Origin: Vibrio sp. Isolate34
Lineage (GTDB): Bacteria > Pseudomonadota > Gammaproteobacteria > Enterobacterales > Vibrionaceae
Assembly (NCBI RefSeq): GCF_022397915.1
Contig: NZ_JAKEUO010000014.1
Span: 88,809 to 152,808, forward strand
Length of the DNA stretch: 64,000 nucleotides
Direction: 5' to 3'
A model generated the notes under the pieces. It saw only the letters and a list, made by a program, of their open reading frames with translations. It was not told the DNA's origin and did not search any database. Shown here piece after piece: positions 1 through 8,740 of the stretch. Each line of letters opens with the position of its first letter. Positions within the stretch are counted from its first letter, which is position 1. The position numbers and the translations under genes were made by a program.

Positions 1-1
1 A

Positions 2-469
2 GTCGAGAAGAAGCCGGTTCAAAAGAAACCGGTAACTGAGAAAAAGGTCGTGAAGAAAGAACGCCCTGAACTAGCACCGCAACCAGTCACTAAACCAGAA
101 AAGCTGGCCGACAAGAAAGTCGATAAGAATATGGACGAGTCAGCCAATCAACCTCAGGCAGTAAACCAAGGCGTATCAAACCAAGAGCCCGTATTGGTTA
201 CTAAGCCCTCTTTTTCTTCACGCCCCACACCACCAAATTACCCACGCCAAGCTAGACGTCGTGGCGTTGAAGGTGTCGCAACTTATGAAGTCTGGTTAGA
301 CGCTGAGGGCAAACAAATTAAACAAGCATTAGTAAATTCATCAGGCGCACTAATGCTCGACAACGCCGCTTTAGACGCCATTAAACAATGGAAATTCTCA
401 CCTCATACTGTCAATGGTCGAGCGATTGCTCACCGAGTACAAATACCTGTTCGTTTTAGGTTGGATTAA
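2..469 (+). CDS. tonB: TonB energy-transducing protein, C-terminal part (5' end outside window)
   Basis: The reading frame is open from base 2 and runs in from outside the window, so only the C-terminal ~155 residues are seen. The visible start is a Lys/Pro/Glu-rich stretch, typical of the periplasm-spanning rod. It is followed by a TonB C-terminal domain with the pattern PNYPRQARRRGVEG and a QWKFSP end. TonB carries proton-motive energy from ExbB/ExbD to outer-membrane receptors, here presumably haem receptors. The stop lies 2 bases before exbB, so the genes are co-transcribed. Family assignment is secure. The name tonB1 is inferred from the hut neighbours. Confidence 0.93.
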   Translation, partial: VEKKPVQKKPVTEKKVVKKERPELAPQPVTKPEKLADKKVDKNMDESANQPQAVNQGVSNQEPVLVTKPSFSSRPTPPNYPRQARRRGVEGVATYEVWLDAEGKQIKQALVNSSGALMLDNAALDAIKQWKFSPHTVNGRAIAHRVQIPVRFRLD

Positions 470-471
470 TC

Positions 472-1173
472 ATGCAACAAATCAGTTACTTACAAGATCA
501 ACTTGGCTTAATGACTTGGCCTCTTCTCATCTGTTCTGCATTAACAGCAATGATCATTGCTGAACGTGTTTTCCAAGTGATGTTAAGCATTGGTGTAGGC
601 AAACGCGCCATTCGTCGTGAGCTCAACCAAATCTCACCAACCAACAGCAAAGAGATCGAAGCATTAGCACAATCTATTTCAGGTAAACGACCGCTACTGT
701 ACAAGGCCGTGTCGATGTTGCTGGCTCATCACTCTTTTTCGAAAGGACTACGTGAAGATGCAGCTGGGATCTGGCTACAAGAAAAACGCCACCAGCTTCA
801 TGCAGGATTGAGACTGCTTGGTTTAATCGGCGTAATTAGCCCGCTCATTGGCCTACTTGGTACGGTACTTGGACTTATTGAGATGTTCAAAGGGGTTGCG
901 GCTACAACCGGCAGTATTACACCGAACGATCTAGCCGACGGATTAGGCTTGGCAATGAGAACCACAGCAGCTGGCTTGATGATTGCGCTTCCTGCGATCT
1001 CAGGCGCTCAACTACTTGGGCTATGGGCCGACCGAGTACTGGCTCAGTTAGAACATACTCTGAACTATGTGAATGTGTGGCTAGAAGGTATGTCGATTCA
1101 AACCAATCACTCTGACGAGACTAAAGGCTCATCAGTCAACAAAGTCGCTGTTGGTGATGTGAGTCAAGCATGA
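472..1173 (+). CDS. exbB: ExbB, TonB-complex proton channel subunit
   Basis: 233-residue MotA/TolQ/ExbB-family inner-membrane protein. One hydrophobic segment lies near residues 15-35 and two more near 115-138 and 160-182. The pair of helices around LLGLIGVISPLIGLLGTV and the TTAAGLMIALPAISG stretch are the conserved pore-lining regions. With ExbD it forms the proton channel that powers TonB. The gene starts 2 bases after tonB and overlaps exbD by 4 bases, indicating translational coupling. Confidence 0.95.
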   Translation: MQQISYLQDQLGLMTWPLLICSALTAMIIAERVFQVMLSIGVGKRAIRRELNQISPTNSKEIEALAQSISGKRPLLYKAVSMLLAHHSFSKGLREDAAGIWLQEKRHQLHAGLRLLGLIGVISPLIGLLGTVLGLIEMFKGVAATTGSITPNDLADGLGLAMRTTAAGLMIALPAISGAQLLGLWADRVLAQLEHTLNYVNVWLEGMSIQTNHSDETKGSSVNKVAVGDVSQA

Positions 1174-1583
1174 TTAAAACGCCTCACTCATCTCAAACAC
1201 AAAGTTTAGCGCCAGATTTAACGCCGCTGCTCGACATCATTTTTATCGTGATGGTTTTCCTATTGCTTACTGCATCGGTAAAGCTGGAATCGCTAGAAGT
1301 TGAGCTGCCAAGCTCGGATGTCAAAAACGTTTCTGAAGTCCACAAAGATTCGATTAGCGTCAATATTTTAGACCACGAACCCTACTGGGCGATTAACGGC
1401 CAAGAGTACATCGACTGGGAAAATTTCAAGATAGCCTTGTTAGAAGAGACAGGTTCTGCGGATAAAAAGCCGATCATCATTGGCGCAGATAAAGCTGCCA
1501 ACGTGGAGAACCTAGTGAAGTTGCTTTCATTCCTTCAAGAGAACGGAATACCAGCGACTCAATTGCTCACTGACGATGGCTAG
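1170..1583 (+). CDS. exbD: ExbD, TonB-complex proton channel subunit
   Basis: 137-residue ExbD/TolR-family protein with a short cytoplasmic N-terminus, one transmembrane helix (about residues 22-40) and a periplasmic domain. The proton-carrying aspartate is visible as D22 in DLTPLLDIIF, equivalent to the essential membrane Asp of E. coli ExbD. Its ATG overlaps the exbB stop (ATGA type). About 150 bases without a clear terminator separate it from hutB, so one tonB-exbBD-hutBCD transcript is plausible. Confidence 0.94.
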   Translation: MIKTPHSSQTQSLAPDLTPLLDIIFIVMVFLLLTASVKLESLEVELPSSDVKNVSEVHKDSISVNILDHEPYWAINGQEYIDWENFKIALLEETGSADKKPIIIGADKAANVENLVKLLSFLQENGIPATQLLTDDG

Positions 1584-1732
1584 AACAACACTCAATTTTC
1601 AGAAGGTTTAGCTATTGATTGGTGAGACTAAAAAGCCAGAACTAAACCTCTCTATCGATTCGAACTCACAATGCGAACGGACTGCTCACTGAGTATCTTC
1701 GCGATACAAAAAGAAAATAAAAAGAACTTATT

Positions 1733-2623
1733 ATGAACAACTTAAACGTGCTCAATAAATTAAAGACCAACACACATCTCCTTTCAATTGCCGCTATGAG
1801 CTTGGCGTTGACAGCACCAGCCGCGATGGCAAACGACGTTGAACAACCCCGCATCATCAGTGCAGGTAGTGCCGTTACAGAATTAGTTTTGGCGCTTGGC
1901 GCAGAAGAACAATTGGTGGGTATTGATGTAACCAGTCGCTTCCCTCAATCTGAAAACCTGCCAAAGATTGGCTACCATAGAAACCTGTCTGCTGAAGGTT
2001 TGCTTGCCCTAGAACCAACCACATTGATTGGCTCTGATGAAATGGGACCAGACAACGCGATCTCTCAATTAAAGTCGGCAGGCGTCGATGTCGAGATTGT
2101 GAACACTGAAGCAAACGTTGAAGGGTTATTGAAGCGTATCGACCAAATCGCAAAGATCACCCATACCGAAAACCACTCACAGCAAGTAAAAGCTGAAGTG
2201 AATCAAAAGATTGCCGCACTGAAAGCGAACCAAGTACCAAGCAACGAAGCGAAGAAAGTTCTGTTCCTGTTGCTGCATGAAGGTCGCCCTGCGAACGTTG
2301 CTGGCGGTGAAACATCACCAAACGCAATCATCGAGTTAGCTGGCGGTATCAACCCTGCAGCTCAGAGCCTAACGTCTTACAAGCCACTTTCAATGGAATC
2401 ACTCGTTGAGATGCAACCTGATGTCATTTTAGTAAGCGGTCGTAGCTATCAAAAAATGGGCGGCGCGGATGCCATCCTTAAATCACTACCTATGTTAGCG
2501 GCAACACCTGCAGGTATAAACAAGCAAATCATTACCGTAAATGGTAGTGCTTTGGTTGGCGGGCTTGGCCTAGAAAGCCTCTCTGAAGCAAAGCGTCTAA
2601 ACGCACTTATCTATCCGCTATAA
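1733..2623 (+). CDS. hutB: HutB, periplasmic haem-binding protein of ABC importer
   Basis: 296 residues with an N-terminal signal peptide ending near APAAMAND (about residue 34). The mature part is a class III (BtuF/ChuT-like) binding protein: PRIISAGSAVTELVLALG opens the first lobe, LLALEPTTLIGSDEMGP continues it, and a long linking helix follows. It should shuttle haem from the TonB-dependent receptor to HutC/HutD. Haem as ligand is inferred from the tonB/exb/hut order. An 11-base repeat CCGCTATAACT spans the stop codon and recurs 16 bases later. Confidence 0.92.
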   Translation: MNNLNVLNKLKTNTHLLSIAAMSLALTAPAAMANDVEQPRIISAGSAVTELVLALGAEEQLVGIDVTSRFPQSENLPKIGYHRNLSAEGLLALEPTTLIGSDEMGPDNAISQLKSAGVDVEIVNTEANVEGLLKRIDQIAKITHTENHSQQVKAEVNQKIAALKANQVPSNEAKKVLFLLLHEGRPANVAGGETSPNAIIELAGGINPAAQSLTSYKPLSMESLVEMQPDVILVSGRSYQKMGGADAILKSLPMLAATPAGINKQIITVNGSALVGGLGLESLSEAKRLNALIYPL

Positions 2624-2660
2624 CTAATCTACCCGCTATAACTCGACCATCCTATTTCTG

Positions 2661-2730
2661 CTATCGCTAGTTCGCTTCCCTTCACCAACTGACTCACGCT
2701 GTTGGTGAAGAAGGTCGAAGTTAGCGATAG
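2661..2730 (+). repeat. Long intercistronic inverted repeat between hutB and hutC
   Basis: The left arm (2661-2689, starting CTATCGCTAG) pairs with the right arm (2701-2730, ending TTAGCGATAG). About 25 of 29 positions match, with one bulge, around an 11-base loop. There is no T tract, and the hutC ribosome binding site begins 4 bases downstream. It is probably an RNA stem-loop that protects hutB mRNA or tunes hutC translation. Pairing was read by eye. Confidence 0.75.
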
Positions 2731-2745
2731 ATATTGAGGCCCTTT

Positions 2746-3783
2746 ATGTTGTTACGATCCGTCCCACTGAAAACGTCGATGTTAGGTCTAGGTGCAACCC
2801 TAACCTTTGTCGCGCTGTACTCAATCACTGTTGGGCCAATGAACATTAGCTTAGCGGACAGCGCTACGAGCTTAATTCAACCAAACAATGACTTAGCACC
2901 TCACATCAACTTAGTCATCCAAGAAATTCGTTTACCTAGAACCATCTTGTGCATGCTGATTGGTGCAATCCTCGCGCTTTGTGGCGCTGTGATGCAGGGT
3001 TTGTTTCGAAACCCACTTGCCGAACCTGGCATCATCGGTGTGTCTGCGGGCGCAGCATTAGGTGCTGCACTGGCTATCGTTCTTTTCTCTGAGCTTTCAC
3101 TTCAATATCCTGCCTTCATGAACTTTGCAGCGGTACCTGTGTTTGCCTTTTTGGGCGGCGCCTTAACCACGCTGCTGGTTTACAAACTGGGTACTGGCAA
3201 ATTCGGCACATCAGTAACCATCATGTTGCTGGCAGGTGTGGCGATCAGTGCGCTATCAGGCGCAGGTATTGGCTTCTTAAACTTCATAGCTGATGACCAA
3301 ATGCTGCGTGACCTTTCACTGTGGTCGATGGGTTCACTGGCAGGAGCGAAGTGGTCGGGTATTTTGCTTGCTGCAGTTACGCTCGTTGGTCTGTTTGTCG
3401 TGTTTTACCGCCAAGCGATGTCTTTGAATGCTCTATTACTGGGTGAATCAGAGGCGCAACACCTTGGCATACCTGTACAAAAGCTAAAACGAAAGCTGAT
3501 TCTACTAACAGCTGCGGGCGTTGGTATCACTGTGAGCCTGTCCGGCATGATTGGCTTTATCGGGCTTGTGATCCCTCATTTAGGTCGCATGTTAGCGGGC
3601 CCAGATCATCGAGTGCTGCTTCCCCTGTCAGCGGTTCTAGGCGCATTACTATTAACGGCTGCAGACATGTTCTCTCGCGTGGCACTGGCGCCAGCTGAGT
3701 TGCCAGTCGGTATTGTCACCGCAATCATCGGCGCTCCATTCTTCTTGTATCTATTATTCCAACAGAAAGGGAGAATCCTTTAA
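2746..3783 (+). CDS. hutC: HutC, haem ABC transporter permease
   Basis: About 345-residue BtuC/FecCD-family permease with around ten hydrophobic segments. Family signatures include RLPRTILCMLIGAILALCGAVMQG, where the permease subunit begins its conserved core, and GFIGLVIPHLGRML near residue 270, the loop that contacts the ATPase. I chose ATG 2746 because TTGAGG six bases upstream is a good ribosome binding site; an in-frame TTG at 2734 lies within that site. The stop overlaps the hutD start by one base (TAATG). Confidence 0.93.
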   Translation: MLLRSVPLKTSMLGLGATLTFVALYSITVGPMNISLADSATSLIQPNNDLAPHINLVIQEIRLPRTILCMLIGAILALCGAVMQGLFRNPLAEPGIIGVSAGAALGAALAIVLFSELSLQYPAFMNFAAVPVFAFLGGALTTLLVYKLGTGKFGTSVTIMLLAGVAISALSGAGIGFLNFIADDQMLRDLSLWSMGSLAGAKWSGILLAAVTLVGLFVVFYRQAMSLNALLLGESEAQHLGIPVQKLKRKLILLTAAGVGITVSLSGMIGFIGLVIPHLGRMLAGPDHRVLLPLSAVLGALLLTAADMFSRVALAPAELPVGIVTAIIGAPFFLYLLFQQKGRIL

Positions 3784-4565
3784 TGTTTCCTGCAGCGTTA
3801 AAAGCAACCGACATCGAAGTGAAGTTCGGCAGCAAAGTGATTTTAGATGGCGTTTCTATTGAGATAGAAGCAGGAAAGGTAACTACACTGCTTGGGCCAA
3901 ACGGCGCAGGAAAAAGCACGTTACTTAAAGCCTTATGTCAGGAGATATCGAGCACGGGTGATATCCAATACTTTGGACACACCAAAGACAAGTGGCCTTC
4001 GCAGAAGTTGGCGAAACACTTGGCGATGCTTCCTCAACACAGTACGTTGACCTTCCCTTTTCTGGCACATGAAGTTGTTGAGCTTGGTGGTATTCCTCTG
4101 CAAGAATCAAACAAACAGCTCACGAGCATCGCTAGTCAAAAAATGGATGTTGCTGATGTCACTCACCTGAGTGAAAGGCTCTACCCTTCCCTATCTGGCG
4201 GTGAAAAACAGCGTGTTCACTTGGCTCGAGTGTTAACTCAGCTTCACCACTCTGGTGATCAATGCATATTAATGCTCGATGAACCGACATCTGCACTGGA
4301 TCTCGCCCACCAGCACAACACTTTAAAAATTGCGAGAGAACTAGCCGACAACCACAATGCTGCCGTTATCGTGGTTTTGCACGACCTAAACCTAGCCGCT
4401 CAGTATTCTGACCGACTGGTAGTATTAAAAGACGGTAATTTGGTTTGCGATGGCAGCCCTTGGGAAGCACTTGAACCTTCTATGATCGAGGATGTGTACG
4501 GCTATAAAAGTATTGTAGAAAAGCACCCAACCATGAGCTTCCCTCAAGTACACCCAGCCCAATAG
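3783..4565 (+). CDS. hutD: HutD, haem ABC transporter ATP-binding protein
   Basis: 260-residue ABC ATPase of the haem/iron-siderophore subgroup. Walker A is GPNGAGKS (near residue 38), the signature is LSGGEKQ, Walker B is ILMLDEPTSALD, and the switch histidine sits in VLHDLNLAAQ. It drives haem import through HutC. It is the last gene of the operon, followed after 60 bases by an intrinsic terminator. Confidence 0.95.
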   Translation: MFPAALKATDIEVKFGSKVILDGVSIEIEAGKVTTLLGPNGAGKSTLLKALCQEISSTGDIQYFGHTKDKWPSQKLAKHLAMLPQHSTLTFPFLAHEVVELGGIPLQESNKQLTSIASQKMDVADVTHLSERLYPSLSGGEKQRVHLARVLTQLHHSGDQCILMLDEPTSALDLAHQHNTLKIARELADNHNAAVIVVLHDLNLAAQYSDRLVVLKDGNLVCDGSPWEALEPSMIEDVYGYKSIVEKHPTMSFPQVHPAQ

Positions 4566-4626
4566 TCTCGATTTAAAACCTGCTCGTTTTGAGCATTCGT
4601 TCCTAATAACAATTAAGTCATTATAA

Positions 4627-4651
4627 GCCTCGATTTTCTCGAGGCTTTTTT
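4627..4651 (+). terminator. Rho-independent terminator after hutD
   Basis: Perfect 7-bp stem GCCTCGA/TCGAGGC (4627-4633, 4639-4645) with a 5-base loop and a run of six Ts. It ends the tonB-exb-hut operon. Confidence 0.9.
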
Positions 4652-4947
4652 ATGGCTCATAGCCCCTCTCACGCCTTAAACTTAATTTTACTAGCAACCA
4701 TGACAGTGAACCCCAAAACGTCTCACTCCGAGCGTTTGAGGCTCTAGAAATAAACATAGTTAGTGTTACTTAACTTTTAGCAATGGGATGGAAATGTGAG
4801 ACGTGAACGTAAGCATCTAAAAAGAAAGGAAATAAGTACCTTCAACACGAAAGTAATACCAATCACAGTAAGTAAGTGATCATAAATAGTGCAGGAAAAA
4901 GGCTTGAGAACGAGATAAAAAGAGCAGGAGAAGGAAACGACAGACAC

Positions 4948-4971
4948 AAAAAAAGCCCCCTCAGGAGCTTC
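4948..4971 (-). terminator. Rho-independent terminator for the TetR gene
   Basis: Read on the minus strand, AGCTCC and GGGGCT pair (one G-T) around TGAG, followed by seven Ts. It lies 17 bases beyond the stop of the TetR-type gene. The rest of 4566-4987 holds no convincing gene. Confidence 0.8.
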
Positions 4972-4987
4972 TTTCATTGTGTGTTGA

Positions 4988-5449
4988 TTATTGGCTCATA
5001 CGAATCAATGATTTACCAATCAACCACTCTAGTTCTTTACCGCTAGTATCACCAAACTGAGTTTCAGTCAGTTTGTATAGACGATCAATACCGTTTGCCG
5101 CGAACTCATGTGCGCTTTCAGCAGTAACGATATGATGGAAAAGTAAACGTAAGATTGCTAGGAACTCAGCGTCTTCAAGTGCAGCAACCCAGCTAGCTGA
5201 AAATGCATCAAGGCCATTTTCGAAGTCAATGTGTTCCATAAACATCTTGAAAATACGACCGTCTAGAGCAGCAGTAAAATCCGTTTTCTTTGGAAAGTGA
5301 TGACTTATACCTGTACGAGAAACACCCGTTTGCTGACTCAATGTCGTGTATGACATCTTGTCGTAACCCAATCTTAGTAACTGGTCTACAACGGCATCCA
5401 TGATTTTCTGGATTGTGATTTCTGTATCTTCTTTACTACGCTTTGGCAT
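4988..5449 (-). CDS. TetR-family transcriptional regulator
   Basis: 153 residues. The N-terminal DNA-binding domain (residues 8-55) has the TetR helix-turn-helix pattern TTLSQQTGVSRTGISHHFPKKTDF. The C-terminal ligand domain is short for the family (typically ~190-210 residues in total). It sits next to the haem operon in the order I recall for V. cholerae chromosome II, but nothing in the sequence ties it to haem control. The ligand is unknown. Confidence 0.88.
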   Translation of the reverse strand: MPKRSKEDTEITIQKIMDAVVDQLLRLGYDKMSYTTLSQQTGVSRTGISHHFPKKTDFTAALDGRIFKMFMEHIDFENGLDAFSASWVAALEDAEFLAILRLLFHHIVTAESAHEFAANGIDRLYKLTETQFGDTSGKELEWLIGKSLIRMSQ

Positions 5450-5990
5450 ATTCAGGCTCTTCTCTTTGTAAATCCATCTAACTCAATCAAATGAAGTCAG
5501 AATGAAGTCAGAATGAAAATCGTTATCAGCATTATCTGAGCAAGGTATTTTTTCGCAAGTATTTCCATTAAATACCAACAAATACTTTGTACGAACAAGT
5601 TTACAGTGCTGCCTCTTTGGGCACTTTGTCTAATTATTCTTCGAAAGTCACCTTACCTCTCTAAGTGGTTAATCGAAAATAACAACTTAGAATATCAAAC
5701 ACCCAACAATAAATTCATTGTATAAATACCTATCAAGCAATAGATAGTCTTATAAAATCTGTTATGACGCAACTAACTGAATGATATTCTAACAAATTAA
5801 TGACACTGCTTATCAACAAAACATGAGATAGATCACATACATATTTGGCGACGCAAATGTACAAATTCATTTAACCCCTTCAACAAACAACATAGCATAC
5901 CAGTATAAATTAGTTCAAAGATTTTAATTTTTGTAGATACAGTTCAAATTGCTCGTTAGAATAACCTCAGACTTTGTAAGAGGATTATTT
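5450..5990. other. AT-rich divergent promoter region between TetR and yfcZ-like genes
   Basis: 541 bases with no supportable gene. It must hold both divergent promoters. A repeated AGAATGAAGTC motif lies near the TetR start (around 5500). A CRP-like half-perfect site is listed separately. Confidence 0.6.
5822..5837 (+). promoter_or_regulatory. Possible CRP binding site
   Basis: CATGA-GATAGA-TCACA resembles the CRP consensus TGTGA-N6-TCACA. The right half is perfect and the left half matches 3 of 5. It lies about 155 bases upstream of the yfcZ-like gene. One AT-rich match of this quality can arise by chance. Confidence 0.3.
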
Positions 5991-6290
5991 ATGAGCCAAG
6001 ATATGGGTAACAACGATGTATGTGAGGCTTGCGGCTGTGCAGGCGAAATCGGGTTCATCATCAAAGAAGGCGACGATGTTGCTGAAGTAACGGTTTACGG
6101 TAACTCTAAAGCAGTCATTGAAACTGAGTTTGCTAAGTACGTTGAGCTTGCTAAACAAGTGTCTAGCAACGTTGAATTTGAAGCGTCAGAGATGACAGAG
6201 GAAAGCACGGAATTGCATGCTCGCTTTAAATTTGAAGTCAGCGCTGAAAAGATTATTTTTGAACTTAAGACTCGCTCTCTAGCGCGTTAA
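5991..6290 (+). CDS. YfcZ/YiiS-family (DUF406) protein
   Basis: 99-residue acidic protein. The start is ATG 5991, with AGAGGA about nine bases upstream; an in-frame upstream start at 5949 lacks a site. The Cys-rich N-terminal block NDVCEACGCAGEIGFIIKEGDD is the hallmark I associate with the DUF406 family of E. coli YfcZ/YiiS. The function of the family is not established. It converges on the DUF1496 gene and shares a terminator with it. Confidence 0.8.
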   Translation: MSQDMGNNDVCEACGCAGEIGFIIKEGDDVAEVTVYGNSKAVIETEFAKYVELAKQVSSNVEFEASEMTEESTELHARFKFEVSAEKIIFELKTRSLAR

Positions 6291-6312
6291 TATAAGCATT
6301 TATATTCTTATT

Positions 6313-6344
6313 AAAAGACGAGTAGATTTACTCGTCTTTTTTTA
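6313..6344. terminator. Bidirectional terminator overlapping a stop codon
   Basis: A 12-bp perfect stem (6313-6324 with 6329-6340) and 4-base loop, with As on one side and Ts on the other, serves both convergent genes. The TAA stop of the minus-strand DUF1496 gene (6328-6330) lies at the loop/stem edge, so coding and terminator sequence overlap. Confidence 0.88.
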
Positions 6345-6609
6345 TTTCAATCCAAGCCAATGAACCATTTTGCTCAAAATCGTTTTCTGCAGCGCACCGA
6401 ATCACGACACCACCAACCTCCAACACTGCACCAATGCTATAAGCCTTATCATCGTAATAACAAACTCGTTGCTGTGGCCCGCCTTGAGTCACCAACACTG
6501 CTGCCTTAGCGGGTGTTGAAATTACTTTGTTCGCACTTACAGGTATAGAGCCAAACATTGAAGCTGCAACCAGAAAGACCCCAATTATTTGGGTGTTTAG
6601 TCTAATCAT
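6328..6609 (-). CDS. DUF1496 (YnjH-like) exported protein
   Basis: 93 residues from ATG 6609, which has AGG seven bases upstream; an in-frame ATG at 6624 would add MAGKS. A signal peptide precedes VSANKV. The mature part carries QRVCYYDDKAYSIGAVLEVGG and a second Cys in VIRCAAEND, the pattern of the DUF1496 family, suggesting a disulfide-linked small periplasmic domain. Function is unknown. Confidence 0.78.
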   Translation of the reverse strand: MIRLNTQIIGVFLVAASMFGSIPVSANKVISTPAKAAVLVTQGGPQQRVCYYDDKAYSIGAVLEVGGVVIRCAAENDFEQNGSLAWIEIKKDE

Positions 6610-6727
6610 TGATTTACCTGCCATTATCGCTTAATTCCTCTTTCACCTACTGCCAAATGGGTAAAACACTATGCGAGAATAATTTTTCCATTATAGTGTT
6701 AACGTCTATCGTAATAAGAAGCCCGTT

Positions 6728-7327
6728 ATGCTCAGAATAATTTCACTTATTATTGGTTCCTTAACCATAACAAATGTCAGTGCTGAACCACTCGATCACT
6801 ATCAAATATTGAACCATCTCGATAATTACGGAAACTTATATCTACGTAATAAGCCTTATACTTCGCTTCCAACGGGCTTAGTGGTCGATGGCAATCTCAA
6901 TATCGAAAATACGGCGATCAAACGTCTACCTAAAGGCTTAGAAATTAACGGCAGCCTAAAAGCCTCTAACAGCCAACTCGCAAGAGTTCCGACTGGGGTT
7001 AAGATAAAAGGCTATGCCGATTTGATTGGAAGCCAAATCACTAGCTGGCCAAGAGGTGTGCGAGTGGGCGGATTTATCAACCTCACCGACACCCCCCTGC
7101 AAAGGCTACCAAACGGCTTTCGAGTGAAAGGTGACTTAAGCGTGATCCGCACACCTTTAACAGAGCTACCCAACGGAATCGTGATTGACGGTGACTTATA
7201 TATTGGCGGCTCAGCAATTACTGCATTTCCAGACACCATGACAGTCAGAGGTAATATTTACCTTGGTGGAAACACCGTGACCACATGGCCAACCAATTTA
7301 GAGTTGGGTGGCGCAGTCGCTCGCTAA
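6728..7327 (+). CDS. Exported protein made of ~20-residue LPxG..V.G repeats
   Basis: 199 residues. A signal peptide (about residues 1-19, ending VSAE) precedes seven consecutive 20-residue repeats plus a partial eighth, from about residue 46 to the end. Each repeat follows the pattern LPxGxxVxGxLxxxxTxIxx; Leu at the first place alternates with Val, Trp or Phe. Such regular repeats should fold as a solenoid (leucine-rich-repeat or beta-helix type), usually a binding surface. No enzyme motif is seen. The gene stands alone, between DUF1496 and an acyltransferase gene. I do not recognise a named family. Confidence 0.8.
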   Translation: MLRIISLIIGSLTITNVSAEPLDHYQILNHLDNYGNLYLRNKPYTSLPTGLVVDGNLNIENTAIKRLPKGLEINGSLKASNSQLARVPTGVKIKGYADLIGSQITSWPRGVRVGGFINLTDTPLQRLPNGFRVKGDLSVIRTPLTELPNGIVIDGDLYIGGSAITAFPDTMTVRGNIYLGGNTVTTWPTNLELGGAVAR

Positions 7328-7390
7328 CTCATCCGACAGTTCTGGCTCTTTAACGCAAAGATAAAGCAGAGATAAAGCAGCAAAAACAAA

Positions 7391-7414
7391 AAAGGAGCCC
7401 GAGGCTCCTTTTCA
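7391..7414. terminator. Bidirectional terminator
   Basis: 9-bp stem AAAGGAGCC/GGCTCCTTT (7391-7399, 7403-7411) with a 3-base loop, As before and Ts after. It serves the repeat-protein gene and the convergent acyltransferase gene. Confidence 0.85.
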
Positions 7415-7458
7415 ATTCAATCAATAAACCAACTGGTGCTTATTAAGAAAGGTGTTCG

Positions 7459-8565
7459 CTAACCAATGTTCTTCACTGGGTTCGCATAGCTATCAATCAG
7501 ATACTGACGCGCACCTTTAGGTAAGCTCGATAGCTTCTCTTCAAACTCTTGCTTAACCGCAGCGGTAATCGACTCGTCTTCTTTGTCTGCTGCCAGTAGG
7601 TTCACTGGGAACAGTTTGTAGTTTTCGTGGATCTGACGATCGATCTCTTCGGCCAATGCTTCTGGCGTATCAAAATCTTGGTCGATAACCTGACCAAAAC
7701 CAACGTGCACGCGACCTTTATTACCAATGATGCCCTGAATGATACTTTCGATATCTTCAAACTCACCTTTTTCGTAGCTGCCGTTAACGTCTTTTTCAAA
7801 AAGCTCGATGGCTTTAGCCGTATCACACGGATCGTTTTCATAAGAAATAGCGACCGGTACGATCTTCAATGATTTCACATACTCAGGGAAAGCGATCTTC
7901 TGCTTACGCCCTTCAACGTGGAACATCTTCAAGATAGCTGGCTCTGTAAAATCGTTACCGTCTTTAGCACGGCCTTCTTTTTGAGCGATCCAGATAGAGT
8001 TACCTGTCTCTAGAGAGTGCTTAATGTAAGAAGAGAGTTGGCCCAGCGCTTTCATCATTTCACGCGGACCTTTTAAAGAACGCTTAACGATGAAACTCTT
8101 GTTCAAACGCATCAATTCAGTCGCACATGGCTTCTTCAACAGGTTATCACCAATCGCGATGCGACAAGTCTGATGATTATTTTGATGCAGAGCGTAATTG
8201 ACTAACGCCGGATCCATAGCAATGTCACGATGGTTTGATACAAACAGGTAAGCTTGATTTACATCCAGTGACTCTACACCTGTGTAAGTCACACCGTTTG
8301 TGGTCTTAGCAAGCGTGTCACGTAAGTACTTTTTCACTTCAATCTGAATGGATTCAACGCTAGTCAGCTTGCTCCACTTCATTTTTAAGTACACACGTAA
8401 AATTGGACTCATTAATGCTTTGAACCAAGACGCATGGTTTGAAAAACGGTAGTGCAGTATCGCACTGATAAATTCTTCATCATTAATAAGGCGGTTTAGT
8501 GCCGCTGGAATTTCATCATCGCCGTAAGGACGAATATCAACATATGGATCGGTTGGAGAGGTCAT
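7459..8565 (-). CDS. PlsC-like glycerophospholipid acyltransferase
   Basis: 368 residues. Acyltransferase blocks appear in order: SNHRDIAMDP around residue 112 (catalytic His and downstream Asp, with one residue more than the usual H-x4-D), NKSFIVKRSL, then IWIAQKEGRAKDG in place of the PEGTRS block, and a PVAISYE block. These fit the PlsC/LPLAT superfamily, which transfers acyl chains to lysophosphatidate or related lipids. It is longer than PlsC (~245 residues), with extra N- and C-terminal regions and no obvious membrane helix. The substrate is unknown. Confidence 0.82.
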   Translation of the reverse strand: MTSPTDPYVDIRPYGDDEIPAALNRLINDEEFISAILHYRFSNHASWFKALMSPILRVYLKMKWSKLTSVESIQIEVKKYLRDTLAKTTNGVTYTGVESLDVNQAYLFVSNHRDIAMDPALVNYALHQNNHQTCRIAIGDNLLKKPCATELMRLNKSFIVKRSLKGPREMMKALGQLSSYIKHSLETGNSIWIAQKEGRAKDGNDFTEPAILKMFHVEGRKQKIAFPEYVKSLKIVPVAISYENDPCDTAKAIELFEKDVNGSYEKGEFEDIESIIQGIIGNKGRVHVGFGQVIDQDFDTPEALAEEIDRQIHENYKLFPVNLLAADKEDESITAAVKQEFEEKLSSLPKGARQYLIDSYANPVKNIG

Positions 8566-8740
8566 TTTTTAATTCATATAATAAAAAGCTGGCTCATTCT
8601 ACGCGTTGTTTTGACTTCTCGCAGCTACAGAGCCCATACTTTTGACAAGGTCAGACCAGAAACATTGAAAATCCCCTGTTATTGTTGGCATTCTTTGAGA
8701 TTAACGGTAATCTTGACGCCCCAAAATTAAGGTACTATCT

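Noticed and set aside
4777..4977. 66-codon minus-strand frame between hutD and the TetR gene
   Set aside because: It covers the TetR terminator and has no family or ribosome binding site support.
5822..5837. Strong claim of cAMP-CRP control of the yfcZ-like gene
   Set aside because: Only one half-site is perfect; kept as a low-confidence feature, not as a finding.
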